This document shows positions 43,701 to 52,613 of a stretch of 64,000 bases of DNA, piece after piece (the first letter of the stretch is position 1; each line of letters opens with the position of its first letter). The DNA is from CAVSUB01 sp963730995 (GTDB lineage: Bacteria; Acidobacteriota; Vicinamibacteria; Vicinamibacterales; 2-12-FULL-66-21), in NCBI GenBank assembly GCA_963730995.1, contig CAVSUB010000013.1, positions 1,736,001 to 1,800,000 on the forward strand, written 5' to 3'. Under the pieces are notes generated by a model. The model saw only the letters and a program-made list of their open reading frames with translations. It made no database searches and was not told where the DNA came from. A program made the translations under genes and the position numbers.

Positions 43701-44561
43701 CGGACCGCCGATCGAGTACCCGCGGTCGTGCTGCTTGCTGATAGACGGAGCGGCGTCACCGTTTTTCACGTTGGCCCACGTCTTCCCGTTCTCCCAGTTC
43801 CACTGGTTGTTGCGATAGATGTCGTAGACGCTGCCGCGAAACTGGTTCGTGCCGCTCTTGCTGACGGTCGCGATCTGGACGCCGGTCGAACGGCCGTATT
43901 CCGCCTGATAGTTCGACGTCAGGATCTTCACTTCGGCGATCGACTCCGGGTTCATCTGGAGTAGCTGCCCGTTGCTGCCCGTGTCCATCGTCAACACGCC
44001 GTCCATGGTGTATGTGTTCTGGCCGTTGCTGCCCTGGCGGCTGGTACCGACCATGCCGGGGGCGAACGTCGCGAGGGCCGCGTAGTTCCGCTGGCCGTTG
44101 ACGAACGGAATGTTGTCGTAGGTGGTCGGTTCCAGGACGAAAGAACGCTCGCCGCTCGCCGACTGAATGATTGGAGCTTCGGCCTTGACCTGGACGGTCT
44201 CGGTCGCGCCGCCCACGTCAATCGTGAGCGTCCCGACCGCCACGCGGGAACCTGCGCTGACGAACAGGCCCGAGTGCTTCAGCGTCTTGAACGACGACAT
44301 CTCGACCTGGACGGTGTAGGTGTCGGCAGGAATGCCGGGAAATACGAAGTCGCCCGTTTCGTTGGTCACGGTGGGCGCAACCTTCGTGCCCTGCGTATCG
44401 CTGATGAGCGTCACCGTCGCGCCGGGAATGACGCCCCCCTGCGCGTCCTTCACCGAGCCGAACACCGTTGCCGTGTTGACCTGCGCCGCCACAGGCCGCG
44501 CGATCGCGCAGAGCAGCACCGCGAATGCAAGGGTCGCGAGACCCTGCCTGACCCTGGCCAT
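40779..44561 (-). CDS. Oar-like TonB-dependent receptor 2
   Basis: 1260 aa, intact. Signal peptide (LATLAFAVLLCAIARPVAAQ), carboxypeptidase-regulatory-like domain (VFGSVKDAQGGVIPGATVTL, FKTLKHSGLFVSAGSR), plug (NGQNTYTMDGVLTMDTGSNG, IAEVKILTSNYQAEYGRSTG), and a barrel ending SFQLNVRFAF. ATG 44561 is preceded by GAGGAGGT. The first 120 residues are closely similar to receptor 3 at 52.6 kb, which indicates duplication. The TGA is followed by the GGAATTCAC element. Substrate unknown. Confidence 0.9.
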   Translation of the reverse strand: MARVRQGLATLAFAVLLCAIARPVAAQVNTATVFGSVKDAQGGVIPGATVTLISDTQGTKVAPTVTNETGDFVFPGIPADTYTVQVEMSSFKTLKHSGLFVSAGSRVAVGTLTIDVGGATETVQVKAEAPIIQSASGERSFVLEPTTYDNIPFVNGQRNYAALATFAPGMVGTSRQGSNGQNTYTMDGVLTMDTGSNGQLLQMNPESIAEVKILTSNYQAEYGRSTGVQIATVSKSGTNQFRGSVYDIYRNNQWNWENGKTWANVKNGDAAPSISKQHDRGYSIGGPIGKPGGQNKLFFFYSHEYRPRTAGGNIVQFRVPTQLERAGDFSQSRDNNGNLINALYDASTGLPKSQCVQGGATAACFQDGGVLGKIPANRLYGLGQNILNIWPIQANVTQTAGRSYNYETTTPIVDSLTSQPAFRVDYQASSKLRISGKGQFQVGNSKVVPGSIPGFNDTRNPVPYIYAWASTATYGFNNTTFFEGTYGFSQNQLGAPGVTPFYNKNNLGLGSIPTLYPDSGKFDPSYYEVSILNKYGAPFFVDGVSQLPPTMAWGANITPALPSLGYPSFLNLNRTHSVLGSLTKVAGHHTLKTGFNIEHSYKAENLNTGQAPSTQGDLNFGRDTSNPLDTGFGYANAALGIFSTYAQQNILVEGIFLHNTYEGYVQDNWKVNNRLTLDYGLRLTHLQPQYDSLLHSSNFFPDEWSLANAPQLYIPGCTVALTNGCQGTNARNAVNPVTKQIVTVPGGSSVAAIGTLVPGTGVVTNGIHQAGHGIAKENTVWPKLGWAPRFGAAYDLGGTQKMVLRGGIGLFIDRPALNSFESNAGNIPASFNSTVRYGTLQTLNSGGFTTQGAPIMAIIQYDSPLSKSVQWNAGVQMALPWSSSLDISLIGQHGFDIYSGPSTSVSQGVDLNAPDIGAAFLQQNQDLTLPASSVPGANALQTDLLRPFRGLGPIFLNQPNRWNDSELISTAFTHRFTKGFSAQLNYTYGIRYVGTTGTTPDSGNPIQSRLEHHADGTYGLRADQGQYEDLMGKNLGLAKHVVKGNFVWSLPTMKADSGGMKVLALVVNDWQLAGVVTAGSGARYTPTFSYNSNGASVNLTGSPTYPARIVISGDPGSGCGDDQYRQFNTGAFAGPQPGSVGLESGFNYMVGCPDHTVDLALQRSFRAGGARRLTLRLDAFNAFNAVVFNGRQTQLQLNSPTDLTIRNPQFVAAAGDTTLAPGAVGNVLNPNRLTPSTAGFGAVTTAQAMRSFQLNVRFAF

Positions 44562-44802
44562 GATGACCTCCTCCTCTGACTATGTCCGCCGTCTCACTTC
44601 CGGGATTCGCAGGACGCCCCGTTCGGGACGTCTCGTGTCGCACCGGATAGAAATTCCGTGGATACCCGCCCTGGATACGTCGATGAGACCGTTCGAGTTC
44701 GAGTTGCGCGAAGTATCGTACTCCTTTTTGTCCGAGCGATCGGAGCGGCGCCTCTCGAAAGGGAGAGAGCGCGGCCTGGCGAACGCGACCGATGGTGGTG
44801 CC
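44562..44802. promoter_or_regulatory. 241-bp gap, likely promoter of TonB receptor 2
   Basis: Separates CocE-like hydrolase 1 (stop 44803) and receptor 2 (start 44561), both on the minus strand. It has a GAGGAGGAGG ribosome-binding stretch next to the receptor start and a GATCGGAGCGGCGCCTCTCGAAAGGGAGAG stem-like region at about 44737-44768. I see no convincing -35/-10 pair. Confidence 0.4.
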
Positions 44803-46617
44803 CTAGCGAAGGGCCGCCGTGACGATCGGCAGCGTGATCGTCGACGGGTGCTCCTTGTCGTGGAAGATCGTCTGCTCGGCGATCTTCAGCTCCGCATCCT
44901 GACCGAACGAGTGACCGGTGTTGGGATTGCGATCGAACATCGGGAAGTTGCTGCTCGAGATTTCGAGCCGCATCTGGTGGCCGGCCTTGAATAGATTGCT
45001 CGTCGGCCACACCTGAATCGTGTACTTGTAAGCTTGTCCAGGGTTGATCAGAGCCTGGCGCGACAGCGACTCGCGATAGCGCGCACGCTGGATACCGTGG
45101 CTGATCAGCATCGACGTGCCATCGGGATACACGTCATCCAGCTTCGCCGTGAAGTCGGTATCGGTTGCCGAGGACGCGGCGTACAGCGCGACTTCGATCG
45201 GTCCGGTGACTTCGACGTCCTTGTCCAGCGGCGGCGTCGTATACACCAGCACATCCTGCCGATCCAGAACGGGCCGCTGATCGTAGGGCCCGCCCGGGAC
45301 GACCGTCATGAATCGTCCGCCGACGCTCGGCACGGGGTTGGCCGGATCGTATCGGTAGACGTCCGAGGCGGCGCCGGCGTCCGCTTTTGTATCCAGCCGG
45401 CCGTCGCCCGCCGCCGTATTGGCGTGCCCCTGGCTGAGAAGGTAGTACTTCCGGAACTCCGTTCCTTCAATCGGCCACTCGTTCGCGCTGCGCCACGTGT
45501 TCGCTCCCATGACGAACACCTTGACGCGCGGATCCTTATCCACGCCGTTCTGAATTCCCTTGAGCCAGTAGTCGTACCAGCGCAGCATCAGCGCCGGCAT
45601 GGGGTTGACGGCCTCCGGCCCGAAGTCAATCTGACCCACTCGACGCTGCCAGCTGATATGGACCCACGGCCCGATCACGAGCCGCTGCCCATCGCGCGCG
45701 ACCGCCGACCCGCCCTGTTTGCGCATGCCGGCGAAGTTCTCGGTCGCACCGTTGAGGAAGATGTCGTACCAGCCGTCGAAGTTCAGCGCGGGGACGTTGA
45801 TGCTGGACCAGCGCTCGCGGATGCTCCACTGCTGCCAGTATGCGTCGTTATCGGGGTGGCCGAGCCAGTCGTAGAAGTACTCCGCGATTCGAGGCTCGTC
45901 GGGGTGCATCGGGGGAAACTTGCCGAGCGGCAGGAACCAGCGCCACTTGTCGGTGTAGGCCGGGCCACGAGCCGCGCGAAATTCCGCGCCGAGCGCATCG
46001 CCGTCAGGATAGTGGCGCATGGCGCTGGCCGCGATGCTCTCCATCGGCCAGTCCTGCACGAAGGCCTGATACAAGGCGCCGCCCTCGTACGTCCACCCGT
46101 CGTGATAGTCGGACGACGTCATGGCGGGAATGATGGTCGTGAGATGCGGTGGACGCAGCGTCGCCGGCAGCCATTGCGTCGCGCCCGGATACGACCGCCC
46201 GTACATGCCGACCTTGCCGCTCGATTTGGGCAGCCTGGCCGCCCACTCGATCGTGTCGTATCCGTCGGCCGCCTCGTGCCGGAACGGATAGAAGGCGCCG
46301 TCCGACTTGTATTGTCCGCGCACGTCCTGCGAGACGACGATATAGCAGTGTGCGGCCCAGACATCCGGCGCGCCGTACGAGTTGGTCATCGGCCGGTCCT
46401 TGTTGTAGGGCAGCCGGATCATGATGACGGGGTACGGGCCGGGCGGATCGGGCGTGAAGACGTTGGCGCGCAGGATGGTGCCGTCGCGCATCGTGGCGGG
46501 CACGTCGTTCTGCACGGTAAAGGTGCAGGTCTCACCTTCTGCCTGTGAGACCTGGTTTTGTCCTACCGCGATCGCGCCGGCGAGAATCACGCCGATCGCG
46601 ACGCATATCGATCGCAA
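44803..46617 (-). CDS. CocE/NonD-family exported hydrolase 1
   Basis: 604 aa. The start is TTG at 46617, supported by a strong GGAGG 6 nt upstream; no ATG or GTG fits. Signal peptide (SICVAIGVILAGAIAV). X-Pro dipeptidyl-peptidase/CocE fold: QNDVPATMRDGTILRANVFT, nucleophile region VGMYGRSYPGATQWLPAT, VSQDVRGQYKSDG, and the C-terminal jelly roll (AGHQMRLEISSSNFPMFDRN). It likely cleaves acyl-amide, peptide or ester bonds outside the cytoplasm. Roughly 70% identical by eye to the next gene; a tandem duplicate. Confidence 0.88.
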   Translation of the reverse strand: MRSICVAIGVILAGAIAVGQNQVSQAEGETCTFTVQNDVPATMRDGTILRANVFTPDPPGPYPVIMIRLPYNKDRPMTNSYGAPDVWAAHCYIVVSQDVRGQYKSDGAFYPFRHEAADGYDTIEWAARLPKSSGKVGMYGRSYPGATQWLPATLRPPHLTTIIPAMTSSDYHDGWTYEGGALYQAFVQDWPMESIAASAMRHYPDGDALGAEFRAARGPAYTDKWRWFLPLGKFPPMHPDEPRIAEYFYDWLGHPDNDAYWQQWSIRERWSSINVPALNFDGWYDIFLNGATENFAGMRKQGGSAVARDGQRLVIGPWVHISWQRRVGQIDFGPEAVNPMPALMLRWYDYWLKGIQNGVDKDPRVKVFVMGANTWRSANEWPIEGTEFRKYYLLSQGHANTAAGDGRLDTKADAGAASDVYRYDPANPVPSVGGRFMTVVPGGPYDQRPVLDRQDVLVYTTPPLDKDVEVTGPIEVALYAASSATDTDFTAKLDDVYPDGTSMLISHGIQRARYRESLSRQALINPGQAYKYTIQVWPTSNLFKAGHQMRLEISSSNFPMFDRNPNTGHSFGQDAELKIAEQTIFHDKEHPSTITLPIVTAALR

Positions 46618-46653
46618 CTGAGCCTCCGATCGATCCGATACCCGGTGTTCAGT

Positions 46654-46728
46654 AGCTCACAGCTCTCAGCTCTCAGCTGTCGCGGCATGAGCTGAAAGCC
46701 GAGAGCTGTTAGCTGTTAGCTGTTAGCC
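46654..46728. repeat. heptamer-phased AGCT array, copy E
   Basis: Left arm AGCTCACAGCTCTCAGCTCTC, loop GCGGCATG, right arm AGCTGAAAGCCGAGAGCTGTT then two more GTTAGCT units. Between the two tandem hydrolase genes, upstream of hydrolase 1. Confidence 0.9.
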
Positions 46729-46731
46729 CAT

Positions 46732-46760
46732 GGAATTCACACCCGACTCGAGCGAATTCC
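46732..46760. repeat. GGAATTCAC hairpin, copy E (3' of hydrolase 2)
   Basis: GGAATTCAC (46732-46740) and a one-mismatch partner GCGAATTCC (46752-46760), beginning 4 nt from the hydrolase 2 stop. Its loop ACCCGACTCGA is the reverse complement of the loop of copy C. Confidence 0.88.
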
Positions 46761-46764
46761 CGTT

Positions 46765-48624
46765 CTACCGAAGGGGCGCCGCGACGATCGGCAACGTGAT
46801 CATCGACGGGCGAGCCTTGTCGTGGAAGATCGTCTGGTCGGCGATCTTCAGCTCTGCATCCTGTCCGAACGCGTGGCCCGTGTTCGGATTGCGATCGAAC
46901 ATCGGGAAGTTGCTGCTCGAGATCTCGAGCCGGACCTGGTGGCCCGCCTTGAATAGATTGCTCGTCGGCCACACCCGAATCGTGTACTTGTAGGTCTTTC
47001 CGGGCTCAATCAGCGCCTGGCGCGCCTGCGACTCGCGATAGCGCGCACGCTGAATGCCGTAGCTGATCAGCATGGACGTGCCGTCGGGATACACGTCGTC
47101 CAGCTTCGCGGTGAAGTCTGTGTCAGTCGCGGATGATGCGGCGTAGAGCGTCACGTCGATCGGTCCTGTCACCTCGACGTCATTCTCGAGCGGAGGCGTC
47201 GTGTAGACGAGTACGTCCGAGCGCGTGAGAAGCGGACGCTGATCCCTCGGGCCAGGCGGCACGACCTGCTGGAAACGCCCGCCGATGCTCGGCACCGGAT
47301 CCTTCGGATCGTATTTGTACTTGTCCGCCGGACCTTCGGCGTCAGGCTTTTTGTTGTCCAGCGTGCCGTCGCCGGAGGCCGTGTTTGCCGCACCTTTGCT
47401 GTGCAGGTAGTACTTGCGATACTCGGTGCCCTCGATCGGCCAGTCGTTCGACGTGCGCCACTTGTTGGCGCCCATGACGAACACACGGACACGCGGTTCG
47501 GTGTCGACGCCGTTCTTGACGCCCTTCAGCCAGTAGTCGTACCAGCGTTTCATGAGCTCCGGCATGGGGCTCACCGCCTCGGGGCCGAAATCGATATCCC
47601 CCACCTTCTGCTGCCAACCCAGGTGCACCCACGGGCCGATCACGAGCCGCTGGCCATCGCGCGCGAGCTGCGAGCCGCCGTTCTTCCGCATGCCCACAAA
47701 GTTCTCGATCGCGCCGTTGACGAAAAGATCGTACCAGCCCTCGAAATTGATCGCCGGCACGGTGACCTGCGCCCAGCGCCGCCGGATGCTCCACGCCTGC
47801 CAGTAGGCGTCGTCCTCGGGATGCCGCACCCAGTCGAAGTGGTAAGCCGCGACCCGCTGATCCTCCGGGTGCAGCGGCGCATAGTCCTTCAGGGGCAGGA
47901 ACCACTTCCACTTGTCGACGTAGGCCTGCTGCGCGGCCGCGAACTCGGCATCGAGGGCGGTGCCCTCCGGAAGGTGCCGCACGGCGCTGTTCGCGATGCT
48001 GTTCATCGGCCAGTACTGAGTGAAGGCCTGGTACAGCGCGCCACCTTCGTACGTCCATCCGTCCCGGTAGTCCGACGACGTCATCGCCGGAATGATCGCG
48101 GTGAGGTGCGGCGGACGGAGCGTCGCCGGCAGCCATTGCGTGGCTCCCGGGTACGAGAAGCCGTACATGCCGACCTTGCCATTCGACTTCGGCAGCGCGG
48201 CCGCCCATTCGATCGCGTCGTACCCGTCGGTCGCTTCCGACCGGAACGGATACCAGATGCCGTCCGACTTGTACTGCCCGCGCACGTCCTGGGAGACGAC
48301 GATGTAGCAGTTGCCGGCCCAGGCATCGGGCGCGCCGTACGCGCCGTTGAAGGGACGGTCCTTGTTGTAGGGAGTCCGGACCATGAGGATCGGATAAGGG
48401 CCGGGTCCGTCGGGCGTGTACACGTTCGATCGGAGGACGGTTCCGTCACGCATGGGAGTCGCCACGTCGTTCTGGACGGTGAACGTGCATTCCGGTTTGG
48501 CCCCGGCCGGCGCCTGCGCCGTGTCGGCTCCCCGCTGCGAAAGCCCGAGGCTGCCCGCAAGGGCCAGAAACAGTGCGGTAGCTATCGTGCCTTTGACTCG
48601 AGGTGACTGACGCGTGGCGACCAT
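46765..48624 (-). CDS. CocE/NonD-family exported hydrolase 2
   Basis: 619 aa. ATG 48624 is chosen because GAAGGAGA lies 4-11 nt upstream; a TTG at 48648 in frame would add MDRIEGEQ. Signal region (TIATALFLALAGSLGLSQRG). Same layout as hydrolase 1: NVYTPDGPGPYPILMVRTPY, nucleophile VGMYGFSYPGATQWLPAT, GWYDLFVNGAIENFVGM and ARYRESQARQALIEPGKTYK. Differs mainly in the region between signal and domain. Probably periplasmic; both copies likely act on similar substrates. Confidence 0.88.
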   Translation of the reverse strand: MVATRQSPRVKGTIATALFLALAGSLGLSQRGADTAQAPAGAKPECTFTVQNDVATPMRDGTVLRSNVYTPDGPGPYPILMVRTPYNKDRPFNGAYGAPDAWAGNCYIVVSQDVRGQYKSDGIWYPFRSEATDGYDAIEWAAALPKSNGKVGMYGFSYPGATQWLPATLRPPHLTAIIPAMTSSDYRDGWTYEGGALYQAFTQYWPMNSIANSAVRHLPEGTALDAEFAAAQQAYVDKWKWFLPLKDYAPLHPEDQRVAAYHFDWVRHPEDDAYWQAWSIRRRWAQVTVPAINFEGWYDLFVNGAIENFVGMRKNGGSQLARDGQRLVIGPWVHLGWQQKVGDIDFGPEAVSPMPELMKRWYDYWLKGVKNGVDTEPRVRVFVMGANKWRTSNDWPIEGTEYRKYYLHSKGAANTASGDGTLDNKKPDAEGPADKYKYDPKDPVPSIGGRFQQVVPPGPRDQRPLLTRSDVLVYTTPPLENDVEVTGPIDVTLYAASSATDTDFTAKLDDVYPDGTSMLISYGIQRARYRESQARQALIEPGKTYKYTIRVWPTSNLFKAGHQVRLEISSSNFPMFDRNPNTGHAFGQDAELKIADQTIFHDKARPSMITLPIVAAPLR

Positions 48625-48660
48625 CTGCTCTCCTTCGATCCGATCCAACGCCCTTCCGGT

Positions 48661-48684
48661 GGGGTCCGACCTGGGTCTGACCCC
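48661..48684. repeat. REP-like palindrome GGGGTC(A/C)GACC, copy 2
   Basis: GGGGTCCGACC (48661-48671) and GGTCTGACCCC (48674-48684) with one mismatch, just beyond the stop of dehydrogenase 2 (9 nt). Same family as 6429-6452. Confidence 0.75.
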
Positions 48685-48693
48685 GGTCCTGCC

Positions 48694-51557
48694 CTACTGC
48701 CGCGCCGACGGGACCTGGGTGCCCTTCTCAGGCTTCGTGAGGGCGTAGATTCTGAGATTCTGGACGGACCATGCGGGCGCGTCCTCGGCGCTCGACGTCG
48801 AGGCTGATCCGAACGAACTTCGCTTGAACCGGCTCGAACGTGCTGATGGTCGTGGGGCCCGTGCCGGTCCCCTGAGACGCCGGCGTCCACGTCGACCCGT
48901 CCTGCGAGATTTCCACCTTGAAAGCGCGCGGGAAGCCGCCCGGTGCCGCGACTGGCGCTCCGCTCGCGGAAACGGCGGCGGCATTTCCCGCTCCGCCGCG
49001 ACCGCCCGGAGGCGGTGACTGGAACTGAATCTCTGTGACCATCTCCGGCTTCGGGAGCTCCACTTGGAACCACATCCCGGCCTGTTGCGGCGCGCCGGCG
49101 TTCCACCCGGTGAGGCGCAGCGCGCCGACGGCAGCGTCCGGGTTGTGACTCGCCGTGAGCTTCCAGGCGTCCGTGAAGAGCGCTGAGGGCATCGACGCGG
49201 CGAGCTCGGGGAGCGTCCAGAGAGCCGAGCGGCCGGCGGAGGCGGCGCGCACGCGCGCGACATCTGCCGGTGTGATGAACCCGCCGCTGTTGCCGAAGTT
49301 GTTGCGCACGAACGAGCCCACCGCGGCGATCCAGTCGTCGTTCTGGCTGCCCATCGGAATCATCATGTCCGTATAGGTCTTGCCGTCGACGGGACCCGCA
49401 AGACCGTTCAGCACGACCTTGATGATGTAGTCGCGGTGGCCGTTGACTCTCGGCGATCCCGCGAGCGCCGGCGCCATCGTGGTGGCGAGCTCCGGCTTCG
49501 GTGTGCCCATCGCATCGGTCCCGTGACACGCGAAGCAGAGCTCGTTGTAGATCTGTCCGCCCCGGTCGAACTGGCCCTGCTGCTCGGGAGTGAAACCGCC
49601 GCGCCCGCGTCCGCCCGCGTTCGCCGGAGGATTGAGCATCGTGGTCGCTACGACCTGCACGCCGCGCGCCGCATTGCCCTCCATCACCGTCTTGGTCGTC
49701 GCCGCTGCGTCTGGGGCCTTCCACCGGTTGATCGTGAGGAGCGCCTGGATCACGACGTCGACGTCCGCGTCCTTCGTCATGGCCGCGTAGTCGGCGGCAA
49801 ACGATCGGTCGCCCGCCTTGTAGAGGGTCTCGCTGGCGCGAATCGCCTGAATGCGCATCCGCGGCTCGGGGTCCTTCATCAGCTCGCGCACGAGCGCCGG
49901 CTTGAGCGCGTCCAGTCCTTCGAGCGTCCACATCGCATGGAAGCGCGCCAGCAGGTTCGGCGACTTGGCGGCAATCGGGAGCAGCAAAGGCACGACCGAC
50001 TTGTCCTGCTTGAGCACGAGCAGCTGCTGCGCCGTATCGCGCCACCACCCGTTTGGATGGCTCAGGTGCGTCACGAGCTGCGCCGGCGTCTCGCCGTTCA
50101 TGCGCGGCACGATGCGGTCGCGCACGAGCCTGTCCGATCGATCCGGCTTGACGCCGTCGTAGACCAGCCGCCAGATGCGGCCCTTGTGAATGACCTTGTC
50201 GAGATCGGTACTGCTGGATCCTCGCGCGCAGGTACGTCCCGGGCCCTGCGAAGTTCCCCACCTGGATGATGCCGTGGTACATGTCCGTGATGTAGACGGT
50301 GCCGTCAGGTGCGGTCGTCACGTCGACGGGACGAAAGAGGGGATCCAGCGACTTGATGAACTCGTTGTTCGGATACGCGTTGTGCAGATACGTGAGGCCT
50401 TCTTTTTTCTCCGCGTGGATCCGCCGGACGATGCGTCCGACGGGCTCGCCGTAGAGATAGTCACCCACGAGATCTGCCGGCAGCCTGTGGCCACGATAGA
50501 TGTCGTTGCCCGCGCTCCCAGTGACCCCTTTGAGCGATCCGTCGGGCATCCGCGTCGCGTTCAGGCCGCCTTGCATGTCGGCGACGCGAACCGGCGCGCC
50601 CCAGGGGATCCGGAAGTCCGGCTCGAGCTCGTCCGGCACGGCGAAGTTCCCGTAGACGATCGGGAACTGAAAGCTCACCGGCACGCCAGGAGCGCCGCTC
50701 TCGAACCAGATCCTGCCGTCGTTGTCCTGCGTGACGCCCCACTCTCCCCGGTTGTTGCCGGTGGGCTCCTTGATGACGCCGTGCGGAGTCCAGCGCGCGC
50801 GGAAGGCGTTGTACGTGCTGTACATCCAGTTGTCGAGCGTCCACGTCAGAAAGGCTTCCTGCCCCTCGATGTTCGCAAGACGCCCGTAACCGGTGTCGAA
50901 GAGCTCTTTCTTGTCCGCCACGCCGTCGCCGTTCGTGTCCGTGTACTTCCACACTTCTTGCGCGTTGGACTCCTTCGTGAGGATCGCGTTGGGCCCGAAG
51001 GGCGTCACGAATCGCGGGAACACGAGGTTGTCCACGAACACGGTGTGCTTGTCGTACACGCCGTCGTTGTCCGTGTCGACGTGGAGCGAGATCCGGCTGA
51101 TCGGGTCGAGCTGTCCGGTCATGTCGATGTCGAGCATGTAGCTGCGATCCTCGACGACGAACATCCGGCCATTGCCGTCGAACGCGATGGCCGTCGGCTC
51201 CTGGATGATCGGATCGGCGAGCACGAGCTCGAGGCGGTAGCCGGGCGGAAGGAGGAACAGTTTCAACTGCTCCTCGGGCGTCTTCGGCAGGATGGGTGGC
51301 TGCTTGGTGAAATCGATGCCGCTCAGATCCTGGCGTCCGCCGCCACGACCGCGTCCGGCCGCATCACCCTGAGCCGGCGCGCCCTGGGCAGAGCCCGGCG
51401 GCGGCGCGGGCGGCGGCTGCGCCGTCTGTCCGGCCGGCGGTTGCGTCGTCGGGGCCGGCGTCTGCGCGACGACGGCCAGACCTGCCGCCGAGAGGACGAA
51501 GGCGAGAGCAACGGCGGGCGCGCGCCCGGCGTGTCGTGTATCCGATCGGGTCTTCAT
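48694..51557 (-). CDS. PVC-type membrane-bound dehydrogenase 2 (two frameshifts)
   Basis: About 954 aa if restored. ATG 51557; signal (APAVALAFVLSAAGLAVVAQ). N-terminal propeller up to PGTYLRARIQQ, then a frame change at about 50207 (an extra C in TACCGATC against TACGATC), after which DLDKVIHKGRIWRLVYDG continues through HEAT-like repeats, the CFACH heme motif, and discoidin-like region. A second frame change at about 48809 gives the end SAEDAPAWSVQNLRIYALTK. Each joins exactly to the pattern of dehydrogenase 1, which confirms the frameshifts. Gly/Arg-rich linkers around residues 85-100 and in the HEAT part. Confidence 0.78.
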
Positions 51558-51693
51558 ACCATCCCTTTCCGCAGCCTGCGGGATATCATCCAGCCTGTCT
51601 GTCGGCACATACTCCGGCGGAGGCCCGGGAGTTTCACCTACTCTAGCCCCCAAGTTACTTCTGTCGTGCACCTCGCGTGCAGCGGAGATCCTG

Positions 51694-52497
51694 ATGAAGA
51701 ATCAGCAACGGCGTCGACCTGACGCCCACCAACTCCCGGCCTCGCGCCGGCACTTCCTCCGGACGTCAGCCGCGGCCACCGCCGCGGTCGCTGCCGGAGC
51801 ATCCGTCTCCGCGCAGGAGCGCGGTGCAGCCGGTTCACCTCGAACCGACCTGCCCGCGTTCCGCGACCTCTTCAACGGCAAGACCCTCGATGGCTGGATT
51901 GTCGCTCCGGGTGCGGAGAAGACCTGGTCGGTCCGCGACGGCGTGATCTTCTGCTCCGGGCATCCCAACGGGATCCTGCGCACGGACCGTCATTACGAAA
52001 ATTTCGTCCTCCAGATCGACTGGATGCACATGGAACCTGGAGGGAACTCCGGTCTCTACGTGTGGACGAACGCGGAGCTCAGTCCCCGCGGCCTGCCGAA
52101 AGGGATCGAGATCCAGATCCTCGACCTCGACTGGGTTCGATTGAACACGCGCGAAGGAAGCCCGCCGCCTCCGATCGCATATGTGCACGGCGAGTTCATC
52201 GCCGTCAACGGCATGAAGTTCGTGCCCGACAACCCGCGAGGCGAACGCAGCATGGCCCTGGAGAACCGGGCCAAAGGCCGCGGCGAGTGGAACAGCTACA
52301 CCGTTGTCGCCATCGACGGCGTGATCAAGCTCGCGGTGAACGGCAAGTTCGTCAACGGCATCGCCCACGCGACGCAGAAGAAGGGCTATCTGGGGCTGCA
52401 ATCCGAAGGCGCCGAGATCCACTTCCGCAACATCAAGATCCTGGAGCTGCCGTCCGGCGTGACCTCGCCGGAACAGACTGCGCCGGATTTGCCCTAG
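51694..52497 (+). CDS. DUF1080 protein 2 with Tat-like signal
   Basis: 267 aa. N terminus RRHFLRTSAAATAAVAAGAS is a twin-arginine signal; the preceding RRRPDAHQLPAS is a hydrophilic leader. DUF1080 fold (FRDLFNGKTLDGWIVAP, WMHMEPGGNSGLYVWTNAEL, GEWNSYTVVAIDGVIKLAVN, GYLGLQSEGAEIHFRNIKIL). Likely secreted folded, possibly 3-keto-sugar hydrolysis, inferred from family. The 136-bp gap upstream is a divergent promoter shared with dehydrogenase 2. Confidence 0.85.
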   Translation: MKNQQRRRPDAHQLPASRRHFLRTSAAATAAVAAGASVSAQERGAAGSPRTDLPAFRDLFNGKTLDGWIVAPGAEKTWSVRDGVIFCSGHPNGILRTDRHYENFVLQIDWMHMEPGGNSGLYVWTNAELSPRGLPKGIEIQILDLDWVRLNTREGSPPPPIAYVHGEFIAVNGMKFVPDNPRGERSMALENRAKGRGEWNSYTVVAIDGVIKLAVNGKFVNGIAHATQKKGYLGLQSEGAEIHFRNIKILELPSGVTSPEQTAPDLP

Positions 52498-52558
52498 GAG
52501 CGCCGCACGGCGCTCGACCAACCTAGAGCGCCGCATGGCGCGCCGACCAAACCTAAAG
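52498..52558. repeat. two tandem GAGCGCCGCA hairpin units
   Basis: Direct repeat of ~29 bp: GAGCGCCGCACGGCGCTCGACCAACCTA and GAGCGCCGCATGGCGCGCCGACCAAACCTA; the first holds a hairpin GAGCGCCG/CGGCGCTC. They lie just beyond the DUF1080 protein stop. Confidence 0.75.
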
Positions 52559-52561
52559 CGG

Positions 52562-52591
52562 GTAGGGACGGGCCTGAAGGCCCGTCCCTAC
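52562..52591. repeat. GTAGGGACGGGCCT palindrome
   Basis: Perfect 14-bp inverted repeat GTAGGGACGGGCCT/AGGCCCGTCCCTAC with a GA centre, between convergent genes, 22 nt from the TonB receptor 3 stop. Belongs to the family with 40613 and 59646; can also act as terminator. Confidence 0.85.
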
Positions 52592-52613
52592 GTGGCAACA
52601 CAAGTGCCGGAAA

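Noticed and set aside
44737..44768. Terminator between hydrolase 1 and receptor 2
   Set aside because: The stem is short and interrupted and there is no U run; recorded only as part of the intergenic region.
44594..46972. Two similar antisense ORFs starting MADEQSIQG opposite the hydrolases
   Set aside because: They only mirror the conserved 3' coding sequence of the two tandem hydrolases; no ribosome-binding site or protein-like composition of their own.
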